Shown in pieces: positions 1 to 8,227 of a stretch of DNA of 64,000 nucleotides (position 1 is the first letter of the stretch; every line of letters begins with the position of its first letter). The notes under the pieces are model-generated. The model saw only the letters and a program-made list of their open reading frames with translations. It searched no databases and had not been told where the DNA came from. Where the stretch lies: contig CAJXMF010000003.1 of the NCBI GenBank assembly GCA_913056195.1, forward strand, positions 1 to 64,000, in the 5' to 3' direction. The DNA comes from an uncultured Methylococcaceae bacterium (GTDB taxonomy: Bacteria; Pseudomonadota; Gammaproteobacteria; Methylococcales; Methylomonadaceae). The translations under genes and the position numbers were made by a program.

Positions 1-68
1 TCCTTATAAATCAATAGCCTATGCCTTCAGCCCCAAACACGCTGAGTAGTTACTAAATATAAACCACA

Positions 69-1490
69 ATGGATATAAAACAATTACGCATCCCTTTACC
101 TAAATTCTTATCGCGGCCGGCGCATACCTTGTTTTATATCACCGAAACCCTGACGTTTCGGGTAGATTTTGATCGCAAGGGCGCGGTGCTCGGCGATATT
201 CAGTCCATCGAGGTGGCCTGCAAATCATCCAATGCCCTGCCCGGCACACTGGAGTTGCTGTTATCTGACGACCATCCTAAGGCCGGGCGCAAAGTCTGGC
301 TGTTGTATAACCGCTTGCCCACTTATTTACTCAGCCTGCCCTCCGTACAGGTCGAAGGGGTTGAAGCCGAGGTTCTCGAACAAGCCCTGCAATTTGAATA
401 CGAAGGCATGACCGGGCATAGCGCCGGCAAGAGTTTTTTATCGCACCGCTATATCGGAAGCGCCGACGAGATGACAAGCTACTGGATTACCCTGGTCGCA
501 CAGGAAACCTTAAATAAAATCAAGGAAATACTGCATAAAAAACACTGTCAGTATGGCGGCTTGTGCCATTGTGGCGGCCTGCCCGAGTTAATTTCTGGCA
601 ATGACGTGCCCAGCTGGTTTCGCATTGAATACTGGCCGAACAGCGTGTTTATGCTGGCGAAAACGCCCGAACTGGGCCTGAGCATGCAAATCATCCACAG
701 CAAACAAAACCCGGACTGGGAACTGGAAGTGGATCAGTGGGTGCTGGAAATCGGCGAGGTGGACAAGTCCGAAACCCTGATTGGCGATGAGATGGAATAT
801 ATGGCCAGCACCGATGAGAATTATAAACTGTCTTCCGACGGTGCCCTGGTATTCTGGTTAAGTGTATGGGCGCGGCATCTGGCAACGGCCGATGAGATTG
901 CCGTGCCGTTGCTGAATCCCCATAAACACCTGAACAAGGAAATTGTCTATATGATTTCCAGTGGTTTAGCGGCGGCGCTGCTGTGTGGTGCACATTTTAG
1001 CGTCAACTGGTATTTCAAGCAGGATTATGAATTCAAGGCGCAAGCGCTGAGCAATCTTGAGGGCGAATCGGGCAATTTAAGCAAAACCATTACCAGTCTG
1101 CGCGACCAGGTGGATAAATTAAGAAAAGATGTGTCGCTGATGGAAAAAAATGTCGATCAAATTCCGGCCGCCCTGACCGCTTTGCAGAACCGGCCGCTTT
1201 CTCTACTCGACGCGCTGGCCCGCTATAGCGCTGATGACCTGGTGATTGAACAAATCACGCCGGAAAAAGACAGCATCCAGATCACAGGCTACGCCCTGAA
1301 GCCTTATCTGGTCAATCAATTGACCACCCGCATTGATCCTGTGGTATCGAAGCTCGGCTGGACGCTGGAGCCGGCCACCAAAAAAGCAATGGGATTGTTT
1401 GAAGATGATGGGCCGTGGCAATTTGAATTTGCCTTGATCGATCAGGGCCTTGAAGGCTTTATTCACGCAAAGGAAAAGGCTCAGCCATGA
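69..1490 (+). CDS. GspL/PilM-PilN-like inner-membrane assembly protein
   Basis: This 473-residue protein has a cytoplasmic N-terminal region of about 285 residues, one transmembrane helix at about 292-316, a heptad-like coiled-coil stretch at about 325-370, and a C-terminal periplasmic domain. That layout matches GspL of type II secretion and fused PilM-PilN of type IV pili, which link the assembly ATPase to the periplasmic scaffold. The family call rests on architecture and on the next gene (PilO/GspM-like), because similarity to any one family is weak. The ATG at 69 is the only upstream start and lacks a clear Shine-Dalgarno. The stop overlaps the next start as ATGA, so the two are translationally coupled. 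It opens a secretion/pilus-like operon. Confidence 0.6.
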   Translation: MDIKQLRIPLPKFLSRPAHTLFYITETLTFRVDFDRKGAVLGDIQSIEVACKSSNALPGTLELLLSDDHPKAGRKVWLLYNRLPTYLLSLPSVQVEGVEAEVLEQALQFEYEGMTGHSAGKSFLSHRYIGSADEMTSYWITLVAQETLNKIKEILHKKHCQYGGLCHCGGLPELISGNDVPSWFRIEYWPNSVFMLAKTPELGLSMQIIHSKQNPDWELEVDQWVLEIGEVDKSETLIGDEMEYMASTDENYKLSSDGALVFWLSVWARHLATADEIAVPLLNPHKHLNKEIVYMISSGLAAALLCGAHFSVNWYFKQDYEFKAQALSNLEGESGNLSKTITSLRDQVDKLRKDVSLMEKNVDQIPAALTALQNRPLSLLDALARYSADDLVIEQITPEKDSIQITGYALKPYLVNQLTTRIDPVVSKLGWTLEPATKKAMGLFEDDGPWQFEFALIDQGLEGFIHAKEKAQP

Positions 1491-2080
1491 CACCGGAACA
1501 AAAACGCGACCGGATGTTGAAGCGGGTGTTGCCCGCTTTGTTTATCACGGTGATTTATTTCGTGTTTGTCAGTAATTTTATGGTGGAAGCCAAAGATAAA
1601 GCGGAAAAAAAATATATAGAGCTGGCGCAAAAAGGCTTGTCCCAGTCCGCGCTTGATGCCAAACAGGCACAGACACAGCGTTTGCAGCAGCAATTGCGTG
1701 ATTTAACGCAGAAAAAAGCCACCCTGCAAAGCAAAATCCAGGCGATTGCAGGCTTTATGACCAGCACAGAGGACAGCGCGATAACGGCGGGACTGGTTTC
1801 AAAAATCCTCGCCGATCATCAGGTCATCGTCATTGAGGAAACCGTTCAAACCTTGCAGGTTGCGGATTTATCCAAATCAATCCGCGATATTAAAAGCTGG
1901 CTGCAACCAGGGGAGACCATTACGGGGCAGAAGTTAGAACTGCGCGGTGATTTTCTGGCGATGTACCATGCCCTGGAGGCGATAAAACAGCAAAAAATTT
2001 CGGTGTTGCCGATTGTTTTTTCCATGCAATCGCCGGATGACAAGGGAGGGCTGCAATGGACACTGAGCTTATGGATGTAG
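1487..2080 (+). CDS. GspM/PilO-like inner-membrane protein
   Basis: This 197-residue protein has a short cytoplasmic N terminus, a transmembrane helix at about 13-31, a coiled coil at about 45-85 and a compact periplasmic domain. This is the standard bitopic layout of GspM/PilO/MshJ, which pairs with the GspL/PilN partner. The start overlaps the upstream stop by four bases, and AAGGAAAAGG lies just before it as a strong ribosome site. It is presumed to form a periplasmic heterodimer with the upstream product and to connect the inner-membrane platform to the secretin. The assignment comes from topology and gene order. Confidence 0.6.
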   Translation: MTPEQKRDRMLKRVLPALFITVIYFVFVSNFMVEAKDKAEKKYIELAQKGLSQSALDAKQAQTQRLQQQLRDLTQKKATLQSKIQAIAGFMTSTEDSAITAGLVSKILADHQVIVIEETVQTLQVADLSKSIRDIKSWLQPGETITGQKLELRGDFLAMYHALEAIKQQKISVLPIVFSMQSPDDKGGLQWTLSLWM

Positions 2081-2113
2081 TGTTAATAGCCGAGAGTGCA
2101 GAACCTTCTTTTC

Positions 2114-2140
2114 GCCTTCCCAAACAGCGTTTAGGAAGGC
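2114..2140. repeat. GTTCCCAAAC-type palindrome, copy 1
   Basis: The arms CCTTCC-AAAC and GTTT-GGAAGG flank a short AGC centre, with one mismatch in the stem. The core (CCCAAACAGCGTTT) matches copies at 10707, 10796 and 20473. It lies in the 127-base gap between the GspM-like gene and the ATPase gene and is followed by GGCTTTAGTCGCGAT, a second motif also found near 20359. It could act as a transcript hairpin dividing the operon. Confidence 0.6.
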
Positions 2141-2207
2141 TTTAGTCGCGATCAGAGCTGTAACATCCGTTAATATCTGCACACTTATAAATGATTAAAA
2201 TCAACCT

Positions 2208-4016
2208 ATGAACAAACCACAATTTGCTTTAGCCAGCTGGCAAAAGAAACCACAAAAAGCCGATGATCATCGTCAGGATGATCGCACGCCGGTGTCGGGC
2301 TGGCAGGCCAGTTTGTTTGCCGATGCGGTGATCGCTTTAGAATCGGAGGTTGTCGATAGTTCTTCGCATGGCGCGGGGCTGATCATTCCTGTTACGGATG
2401 CGGCAGTCCAGACCGATATGGAATTGACCTTATCGATGGACACCGGCCATAAGAAACTGACCCGTAAGGCCAAGGTGCGCTGGCTGCAAAAAACCGACAC
2501 GGGTGTGCGTTTGGGAGTGGAATTTGTTAACCATGTGCAGATTGAGCCAGGCGATCATCAGCTCGATATTAAAGCGGTAAGGGTGGACCCGGCCTGCGCG
2601 ATGCGTATTCCCGCTGCCATTGCGGTACGCCGCAAGGTGTTGCCGTTTATCGAAATGGAGGACAAGGTGCATGTCGCCAGCCATAATCTGAAAAACCAGA
2701 CATTGCTGCACAGCCTGGAGCGCATGGTAAAAGCGCCGGTGGTGGTGTGGGATGTGGATGAGCATGATCTGGAAACGGTGCTCAAAAAAGTTTACGGCAC
2801 CGAACTGGCCGCGCCTAAAACCGCCCAGCAGAAAGAAGATGATGCCTTGGCCGAGATTGTCGAGCTGGCCAATCACCTGCTGGATTCGGCGTTTTTGCGC
2901 GGCGCTTCGGATATTCATATCGACCCGACGCCGAAAGGTGCCACCGTGCGCATGCGGATTGACGGCCAGCTTGAATTATATGAGCATTTAAAACCGGATA
3001 CGACGACGGAACTGACCGGCCGCCTGAAAGTAATGGCCGGTCTGGATATTGCCGAAAAACGCGCCCCACAGGATGGTCGCTTCAGCCATATTATCAGCGG
3101 TAAACGCGGCAAGGTTGATTTGCGGGTCGCCACCTTGCCAACCCGTTATGGTGAGCGGCTGACCTTGCGGTTGCTGGTTTCGCAGGAAACCGCCTTAACG
3201 CTGGATCAACTGGGCTTTATGCCCGAACATCAACAGCTCGTTGAAAATTTTTTAAAACGGATTCAGGGCATGATGATTCTGACCGGGCCGACCGGGAGCG
3301 GTAAAACAACCACCCTGTATGCGGCCATCAATATGCTGCTGAATGAAAAGCCCATCAATATCATGACAGTAGAAGACCCGGTTGAATATGAAATCGCCGG
3401 CGCCGCCCAGTGTGAGATCGATGATAATTCCGACAAGGTGACGTTTAATTCGGCGCTGCGCAGTATTTTGCGGCATGATCCGGATGTGGTGATGATCGGT
3501 GAGATTCGCGACAAGGAAACCGCGGAAATCGCCATCAAGGCGGCGCTGACCGGTCACATGGTGTTGAGTACCTTGCATACCAATTCCGCAGCCGCCACCG
3601 TAACACGGCTGATTGATATGGGGGTGCAGCCGTATCTGGTGGCCGCCTCATTGCGCCTGACGGTCGCCCAACGCTTGTTGCGGCGCTTATGCCATGTCTG
3701 CCCGATTCCCCGTCCATTAACGGAAAAGGAAGCCATTGCCATCGACCGTCTTGATCTGGTTGGCCAGACTATTTATGACCCGGCGGGCTGCATTTATTGT
3801 GGTAACAAGGGTTACAACGGCCGGATTGGTTTGTATGAGTTGCTAGAGTTGAAAACCGACTGGGCCAGAATGGTCGCCGAAGGCAGCTCGGAATCTGATT
3901 TGGTAGCCAAAATGCGTGCCGATGGTGTTAAAAGCCTGCTGGAAGATGCCATCGACAAGATGATGGCGGGCAAAACCTCGTTTGAAGAAGTCATGCTGGT
4001 GGCCTCATCATGGTAA
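2208..4016 (+). CDS. GspE/PilB-family assembly ATPase with N-terminal PilZ domain
   Basis: This 602-residue secretion/pilus assembly ATPase has three regions. Residues about 25-120 look like a PilZ domain, with an RQDDR patch, the D-S-S-x-x-G motif and a VRLGVEF strand. Residues about 130-200 resemble the T2SSE_N/MshEN domain. The rest is the hexameric ATPase, with Walker A GPTGSGKTTT near residue 360, the MIGEIRDKETA segment near 430, a following TGHMVLSTLHTN histidine box, and two CxxC pairs near 494 and 527 that form the family zinc site. PilZ and MshEN domains both bind cyclic di-GMP in known proteins, so nucleotide control of assembly is likely. The start lacks a clear Shine-Dalgarno. 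Confidence 0.85.
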   Translation: MNKPQFALASWQKKPQKADDHRQDDRTPVSGWQASLFADAVIALESEVVDSSSHGAGLIIPVTDAAVQTDMELTLSMDTGHKKLTRKAKVRWLQKTDTGVRLGVEFVNHVQIEPGDHQLDIKAVRVDPACAMRIPAAIAVRRKVLPFIEMEDKVHVASHNLKNQTLLHSLERMVKAPVVVWDVDEHDLETVLKKVYGTELAAPKTAQQKEDDALAEIVELANHLLDSAFLRGASDIHIDPTPKGATVRMRIDGQLELYEHLKPDTTTELTGRLKVMAGLDIAEKRAPQDGRFSHIISGKRGKVDLRVATLPTRYGERLTLRLLVSQETALTLDQLGFMPEHQQLVENFLKRIQGMMILTGPTGSGKTTTLYAAINMLLNEKPINIMTVEDPVEYEIAGAAQCEIDDNSDKVTFNSALRSILRHDPDVVMIGEIRDKETAEIAIKAALTGHMVLSTLHTNSAAATVTRLIDMGVQPYLVAASLRLTVAQRLLRRLCHVCPIPRPLTEKEAIAIDRLDLVGQTIYDPAGCIYCGNKGYNGRIGLYELLELKTDWARMVAEGSSESDLVAKMRADGVKSLLEDAIDKMMAGKTSFEEVMLVASSW

Positions 4017-4050
4017 TTGTCTTATATCCTGCGGGACGATTAAATTTCTG

Positions 4051-5268
4051 ATGCCGTTTTTTAGCTATACCGCCCGCGACCGCAGCGGCCAACAAACCAG
4101 CGACACTATCGAAAGCGCCAACAAGGATAGCGCCATGATGGCACTGCGCCAGCAAGGCCTGCTGGTGCTTAAGATTGAACCCTTAAAGCAAAAGAGCAGT
4201 GATGAGAAAACCTGGAGCCTGAATCCATTGGATTACCGCTCTATCACCTCATTCGATGTTGAACAGGCCTTCCATCAAATGGCGGTGATGTTGCGCAGTG
4301 GCATCAGCTTGCTGGATGCTTTGGAAATCACCCGCCGTTATGGCCGTATCGGCACCAAGAAAGTCTGGCAACAAATCAGCAATCATATTTTACAGGGAGG
4401 CACCTTCACCGAGGCTTTGCAGCAACACCCTATTTTCTCCAATCTGATCGTGCATTTAATCCGGGTGGGCGAGGAAACCGGCGCTCTGTCCACCGTTATG
4501 GACCAGGCCGCCAAGGAAATGGAAATCACCCGCAAATTGAAAAAACAGATTTTCGGCGCCTTAAAATATCCCGCCTTTACCTTATTGATGGCAATTGGTC
4601 TGGTGGCGTTTATGTTGACCAGCCTGGTGCCTGAAATCAAGAAACTACTGAAAATTATGGGCAGGCCGATGCCACCGATTACAAAAGCGTTAATTGATAC
4701 TTCAGACTGGTTTATCGCACATTCGATGATTATATTGATAAGCTTTATTGTGTCGATTGCGGTATTTGTCTTACTTTATAACGTTAAACCCTCGCGCTGG
4801 TGGATCGATCGCATCGCCTTAAAAATCCCGGTATTTGGCAAGGTATTCAGATTGGCCGGCACGGTGCTGTTTTGCCGGGCAATGGGATTGCTGCTGTCCG
4901 CCGGAGTGTTGATTGTCGATGCCCTGGAGATCATGTCCAACCTGCATGGCAATAAATTTATGGGCAGCCATGTCGCCAAGGCTCGTGAACGGGTAATGCT
5001 CGGCTCCAACCTGGCTGACCCCCTGGAACATGCGGGCTACATGCCATTGGTTTTACAGATGATCAAAGTCGGTGAAAGCTCCGGTGCATTGGATGAAATC
5101 CTGGCCGAAATGACCGAGTATCACGATGAATTGTTACGTCAGGCTATCGCGACCTTGATTGGTTTAATCTCCCCGACCATGACAATTATCGTCGGGGGCA
5201 TTATTGGATTTGTTTATGCCGCCTTTTTGGTGGCCATGTTTTCTGCTGCGGGGGGCAGCCCTTCCTGA
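4051..5268 (+). CDS. GspF/PilC-family inner-membrane platform protein
   Basis: This 405-residue polytopic protein has the two repeated T2SSF domains. Typical motifs include MPFFSYTARDRSG at the start, the FHQMAVMLRSGISLLDAL block, its counterpart FCRAMGLLLSAGVLIVDAL, and IKVGEESGALD-type segments. The family forms the inner-membrane base that the ATPase acts on to assemble pilins or pseudopilins. The ORF track begins at 3982 inside the ATPase gene. The start at 4051 is preferred because homologues begin at this MPxF/Y motif and the extra residues resemble nothing in the family. Its stop and the next start share a base (TGATG). Confidence 0.88.
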   Translation: MPFFSYTARDRSGQQTSDTIESANKDSAMMALRQQGLLVLKIEPLKQKSSDEKTWSLNPLDYRSITSFDVEQAFHQMAVMLRSGISLLDALEITRRYGRIGTKKVWQQISNHILQGGTFTEALQQHPIFSNLIVHLIRVGEETGALSTVMDQAAKEMEITRKLKKQIFGALKYPAFTLLMAIGLVAFMLTSLVPEIKKLLKIMGRPMPPITKALIDTSDWFIAHSMIILISFIVSIAVFVLLYNVKPSRWWIDRIALKIPVFGKVFRLAGTVLFCRAMGLLLSAGVLIVDALEIMSNLHGNKFMGSHVAKARERVMLGSNLADPLEHAGYMPLVLQMIKVGESSGALDEILAEMTEYHDELLRQAIATLIGLISPTMTIIVGGIIGFVYAAFLVAMFSAAGGSPS

Positions 5269-5840
5269 TGTCATTACGATTTATTTTATGCGGGCTGGCA
5301 GCAGTATTGCCGCTGAGCGCGGCCCTGGCCGAAGAGGTGCAAAAACCGGCTGAAAACAATATGCTGTACAACCGCTCATCCAAGCTGTCTGTGGATAATC
5401 TCAACAAAGCTGTCACCGTATTACGCGACCCGATGGCGGCGATAAAAAAAACAAACGAAAAACAGCCGGCATTACCGGCATTAAAAGACCCGACCCAGAT
5501 CAATCAGAACTTCCGCCAGGCCTTGAAAAACAGCCGAGGCACTGGTGTAACGCAAGAAAACAATGAGCAAGCCCTGAATTTTCCGGCTATTCGACTACTG
5601 GGTAAAGTGTATGCCCCGAAAACCGCACGCGAGCTTCTAAAGCGGGATAAGGCGTTCGACATCGATAAACAATCCAGTATTGTATTGCAGATTGATGGCG
5701 ATGTCGTTTATCTGCATGAAGGTGATAGCAGCTCGGTGATCAAAAATAATCAGCTTTATTCCGTTGAGGTCGAAGAAATAACGCCTCATTCGGTCACACT
5801 CATTCTTAAACCCACTCAAAAAACCCTGGTTTTTCACTAA
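5268..5840 (+). CDS. PilP/GspC/MshK-like periplasmic protein
   Basis: This 190-residue protein has a signal peptide (cleavage probably after ALA near residue 21), a low-complexity linker to about residue 105, and a compact C-terminal domain of about 80 residues (FPAIRLLGKVYAP to KPTQKTLVFH). The position immediately before the secretin, and a C-terminal domain resembling the beta-rich HR/PilP fold, suggest the connector between the inner-membrane complex and the secretin. No cysteine lipobox is seen, so it is probably soluble in the periplasm. It overlaps both neighbours by one base. Sequence-level family support is weak. Confidence 0.55.
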   Translation: MSLRFILCGLAAVLPLSAALAEEVQKPAENNMLYNRSSKLSVDNLNKAVTVLRDPMAAIKKTNEKQPALPALKDPTQINQNFRQALKNSRGTGVTQENNEQALNFPAIRLLGKVYAPKTARELLKRDKAFDIDKQSSIVLQIDGDVVYLHEGDSSSVIKNNQLYSVEVEEITPHSVTLILKPTQKTLVFH

Positions 5841-8227
5841 TGTTCCGTTTATTGCTCGTTTCCTTATTTTTGATGACACTTAACGGCCTTCCAGCCGCGT
5901 TTGCCGCGACCCATAAAATCGCGCAACTGGAATTCCGCGATATCAGCGTCAGCGATGCCTTGCGTATTTTGTCCAATCAGTCGGGGCTGAATGTGGTGTC
6001 GTCTAAAGCCGCCGCCAAGATCAGGATGACCATGTATTTAAAAAACATCAAGCCTATGGATGTGCTGGAGGCGATGGCTAAAACCTATAATCTATGGTAT
6101 CAGAATGACCCGAAATCCGGCGTAATCAGGGTGTACACCATCAATGAATTCCGGCTTGGCAAAGTCGATTACAAAAACGAGCAAACCCGCATCTATACCT
6201 TCAAGCATGAGCGTAATGCACTGGATTTTGCTTATATTATTCAGGATTTATATGGCTATAACCGAGTCAGACTTAGCCCCGGCGCCGATGAGTCAGAAAT
6301 TATCAATGATCTTTCTGACCGTTTAAAACGCTATAACCTGATTGCGAAAAACACCATGAATCTGGGAGGTGGCAATGCGTCAAATTTTGGCGTTTCAAGC
6401 AGTGGCAGTGGTGGCGGCGGCAGTAGTCGTGGTAGTAACCGAAGTGGTAGTAACCGAAGTGGTAGTAACCGAGGTGGTAATAACCGAAATGGTAATAACC
6501 GAAATGGTAATAACCGAGGTGGTAATAACCGAGGTGGTAATAACCGAGGTGGTAATAACCGAAATGGTAGTAATACCACCCTGCAGACTTTATATCCCAA
6601 TAGTATGGTAAACACGCAGAAAATGTTGCCGGAACAAGAAGCAGAAGGTCTGTTTACCGGCCGTTTCGATAACAGCACAGCCTCCATGCAGCGACTGATT
6701 GAGCGCTTGTCACCCATTTATGTGACCCGTATCAAACGACAAAACCGTGTTCTGGTCAGAACACGTGATCGCAAGGTATTGCAGGAAATAGAAAATCTGT
6801 ATAAAAAAGTCGATACCGAGTTGGCGACGGTGTTGATGGAAGTCAAACTGCTGCAAATCGACTTGTCCGATGGTTATGATTCGTTGTTTGATTTTAAAAT
6901 AAAATCAAACAACACGACGATTACCGAAGGCCAACATGCGACTTCCGCGCTTACATCCCCCCTCAATGCCGCTGCCGCCACCTTCAATCCGGCATTATTG
7001 GCCACCTATGTCAGTAATAAATTTGAGGCCAGGCTGCAACTGCTGGAAAAAGAAGGCCGCGTCACCGAAGTAGCCACACCCATCCTGTTGACCGCCAACC
7101 AGGAAGTCAGCCGGGTATTTATCGGTGATGAACGGCCCATTGTCACCAGCTATAAAGCCTCGAGCTTAACAACAACAACCGCAACTAATTCCAATGTCAT
7201 CAACCAAAATATTATTGTTCCACAAACTGAAGTGCGCAACCTCGGCACCACCTTGTTATTGACACCGAATATCAACAAGGATAATACAGTAAGCCTTAGA
7301 ATCTTGATTGAACAATCGGTATTAAGCCCGACTAAAACGTCCATTCCTGTCCAGGTCGGAAACAGCCTGGTCGATGCCAATATTGATGTGGTTCAGACTA
7401 AAACCTTCAGCGGTACGATTATCGCTCAGCACGGCGCGCCGATTGCAGTTGGTGGTTTGATCGAAGAAAAAGCCAGTGATGCTGAAAATAAGGTGCCTGT
7501 TTTAGGCGATATTCCCGGCCTGGGATTTTTCTTCCGAGAGCAGGCCAAACTTAGGAAACGTACCGAACTGGTGGTTATCATCCGCCCCTATATCACTACA
7601 TCGCCAGACAAAACGGCAAAATTCAGCCGGGAATATCTCAGGGAGCACAGCCTGCATCCGGCCGCACATGATGCGGGTGATATGGGGATTTATTCCAATC
7701 ATGATCGTCGTCATAAAGGCTACAAGCTGGAAAAACCCTATAAAGAATACGACTTGCAGGATAAATTCGACCGCGCTTATGACAAGGGCAACCGCAAGTC
7801 CTATCCCGTGTCGGCCAAAAAACGGCGTATCACCGACAGCAAGCAGAAAATCTATATCGAGTTGACTCAATATGCGGCGAAAGCAGTGCGCCAGTCGCCT
7901 GAAAAACGCAAACCGAGCAAAAATATTAAACCGGTCAATTTATCCGGCATACCCCATGTTAACCTCCTCTATGACAGCCGTATCAAGAGCATTCCGGTCG
8001 CCAGTTGGCATCGAGGCGGCATTTATGTCACGGCGGTCGCGCTCTATAACCTGTCCGATACGCCTTTAACCGTCGATTACAAACATCTGAAAGGCCGTTG
8101 GCTGGCTTCTACCATTGAAAAAACGCATTTGAAAAGTCTAGGCGGTTCTGGTGACTCGACCTATTTATATCTGATTTCAGCCGGCCCTTACCGGGATATC
8201 ATCAAATCGATCAAGGAGGAAAAATAA
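5840..8227 (+). CDS. Secretin with tandem-repeat linker and C-terminal extra domain
   Basis: This 795-residue outer-membrane secretin has a signal peptide (to about residue 23), a secretin/TonB N-terminal (STN) domain at about 28-110, and a Gly/Asn/Arg/Ser-rich repeat linker at about 188-250. The secretin core spans about 325-590 and includes VGGLIEEK, PVLGDIPGLGFFFR and TELVVIIRPYI. After the core comes a charged stretch and an additional domain of about 125 residues, starting at YIELTQYAAK and containing RGGIYVTAVALYNLS, LKGRWLAST and STYLYLISAGP. From memory this resembles the DUF3438/TIGR03749 family of integrative conjugative element proteins. It forms the outer-membrane gate of the system. 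Overlaps at both ends show tight operon coupling. Confidence 0.88.
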   Translation: MFRLLLVSLFLMTLNGLPAAFAATHKIAQLEFRDISVSDALRILSNQSGLNVVSSKAAAKIRMTMYLKNIKPMDVLEAMAKTYNLWYQNDPKSGVIRVYTINEFRLGKVDYKNEQTRIYTFKHERNALDFAYIIQDLYGYNRVRLSPGADESEIINDLSDRLKRYNLIAKNTMNLGGGNASNFGVSSSGSGGGGSSRGSNRSGSNRSGSNRGGNNRNGNNRNGNNRGGNNRGGNNRGGNNRNGSNTTLQTLYPNSMVNTQKMLPEQEAEGLFTGRFDNSTASMQRLIERLSPIYVTRIKRQNRVLVRTRDRKVLQEIENLYKKVDTELATVLMEVKLLQIDLSDGYDSLFDFKIKSNNTTITEGQHATSALTSPLNAAAATFNPALLATYVSNKFEARLQLLEKEGRVTEVATPILLTANQEVSRVFIGDERPIVTSYKASSLTTTTATNSNVINQNIIVPQTEVRNLGTTLLLTPNINKDNTVSLRILIEQSVLSPTKTSIPVQVGNSLVDANIDVVQTKTFSGTIIAQHGAPIAVGGLIEEKASDAENKVPVLGDIPGLGFFFREQAKLRKRTELVVIIRPYITTSPDKTAKFSREYLREHSLHPAAHDAGDMGIYSNHDRRHKGYKLEKPYKEYDLQDKFDRAYDKGNRKSYPVSAKKRRITDSKQKIYIELTQYAAKAVRQSPEKRKPSKNIKPVNLSGIPHVNLLYDSRIKSIPVASWHRGGIYVTAVALYNLSDTPLTVDYKHLKGRWLASTIEKTHLKSLGGSGDSTYLYLISAGPYRDIIKSIKEEK
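6440..6574 (+). repeat. Nine in-frame 15-bp tandem repeats in the secretin gene
   Basis: The unit CGAAGTGGTAGTAAC and close variants occur nine times head to tail, each encoding five residues of the R-[SGN]-G-[SN]-N type. A partial unit (CGTGGTAGTAAC) lies just upstream. Because the unit is a multiple of three, slippage would change linker length without breaking the frame. Confidence 0.95.

Noticed and set aside
6440-6574. CRISPR-like array
   Set aside because: The units are 15 bp, contiguous, in frame and have no spacers.
6331-6717. Leu/Pro/Arg-rich minus-strand ORF and Val-rich plus-strand ORF (6369-6611) over the tandem repeat
   Set aside because: These are other-frame readings of the 15-bp repeat inside the secretin gene. 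Their monotonous composition comes from the repeat.
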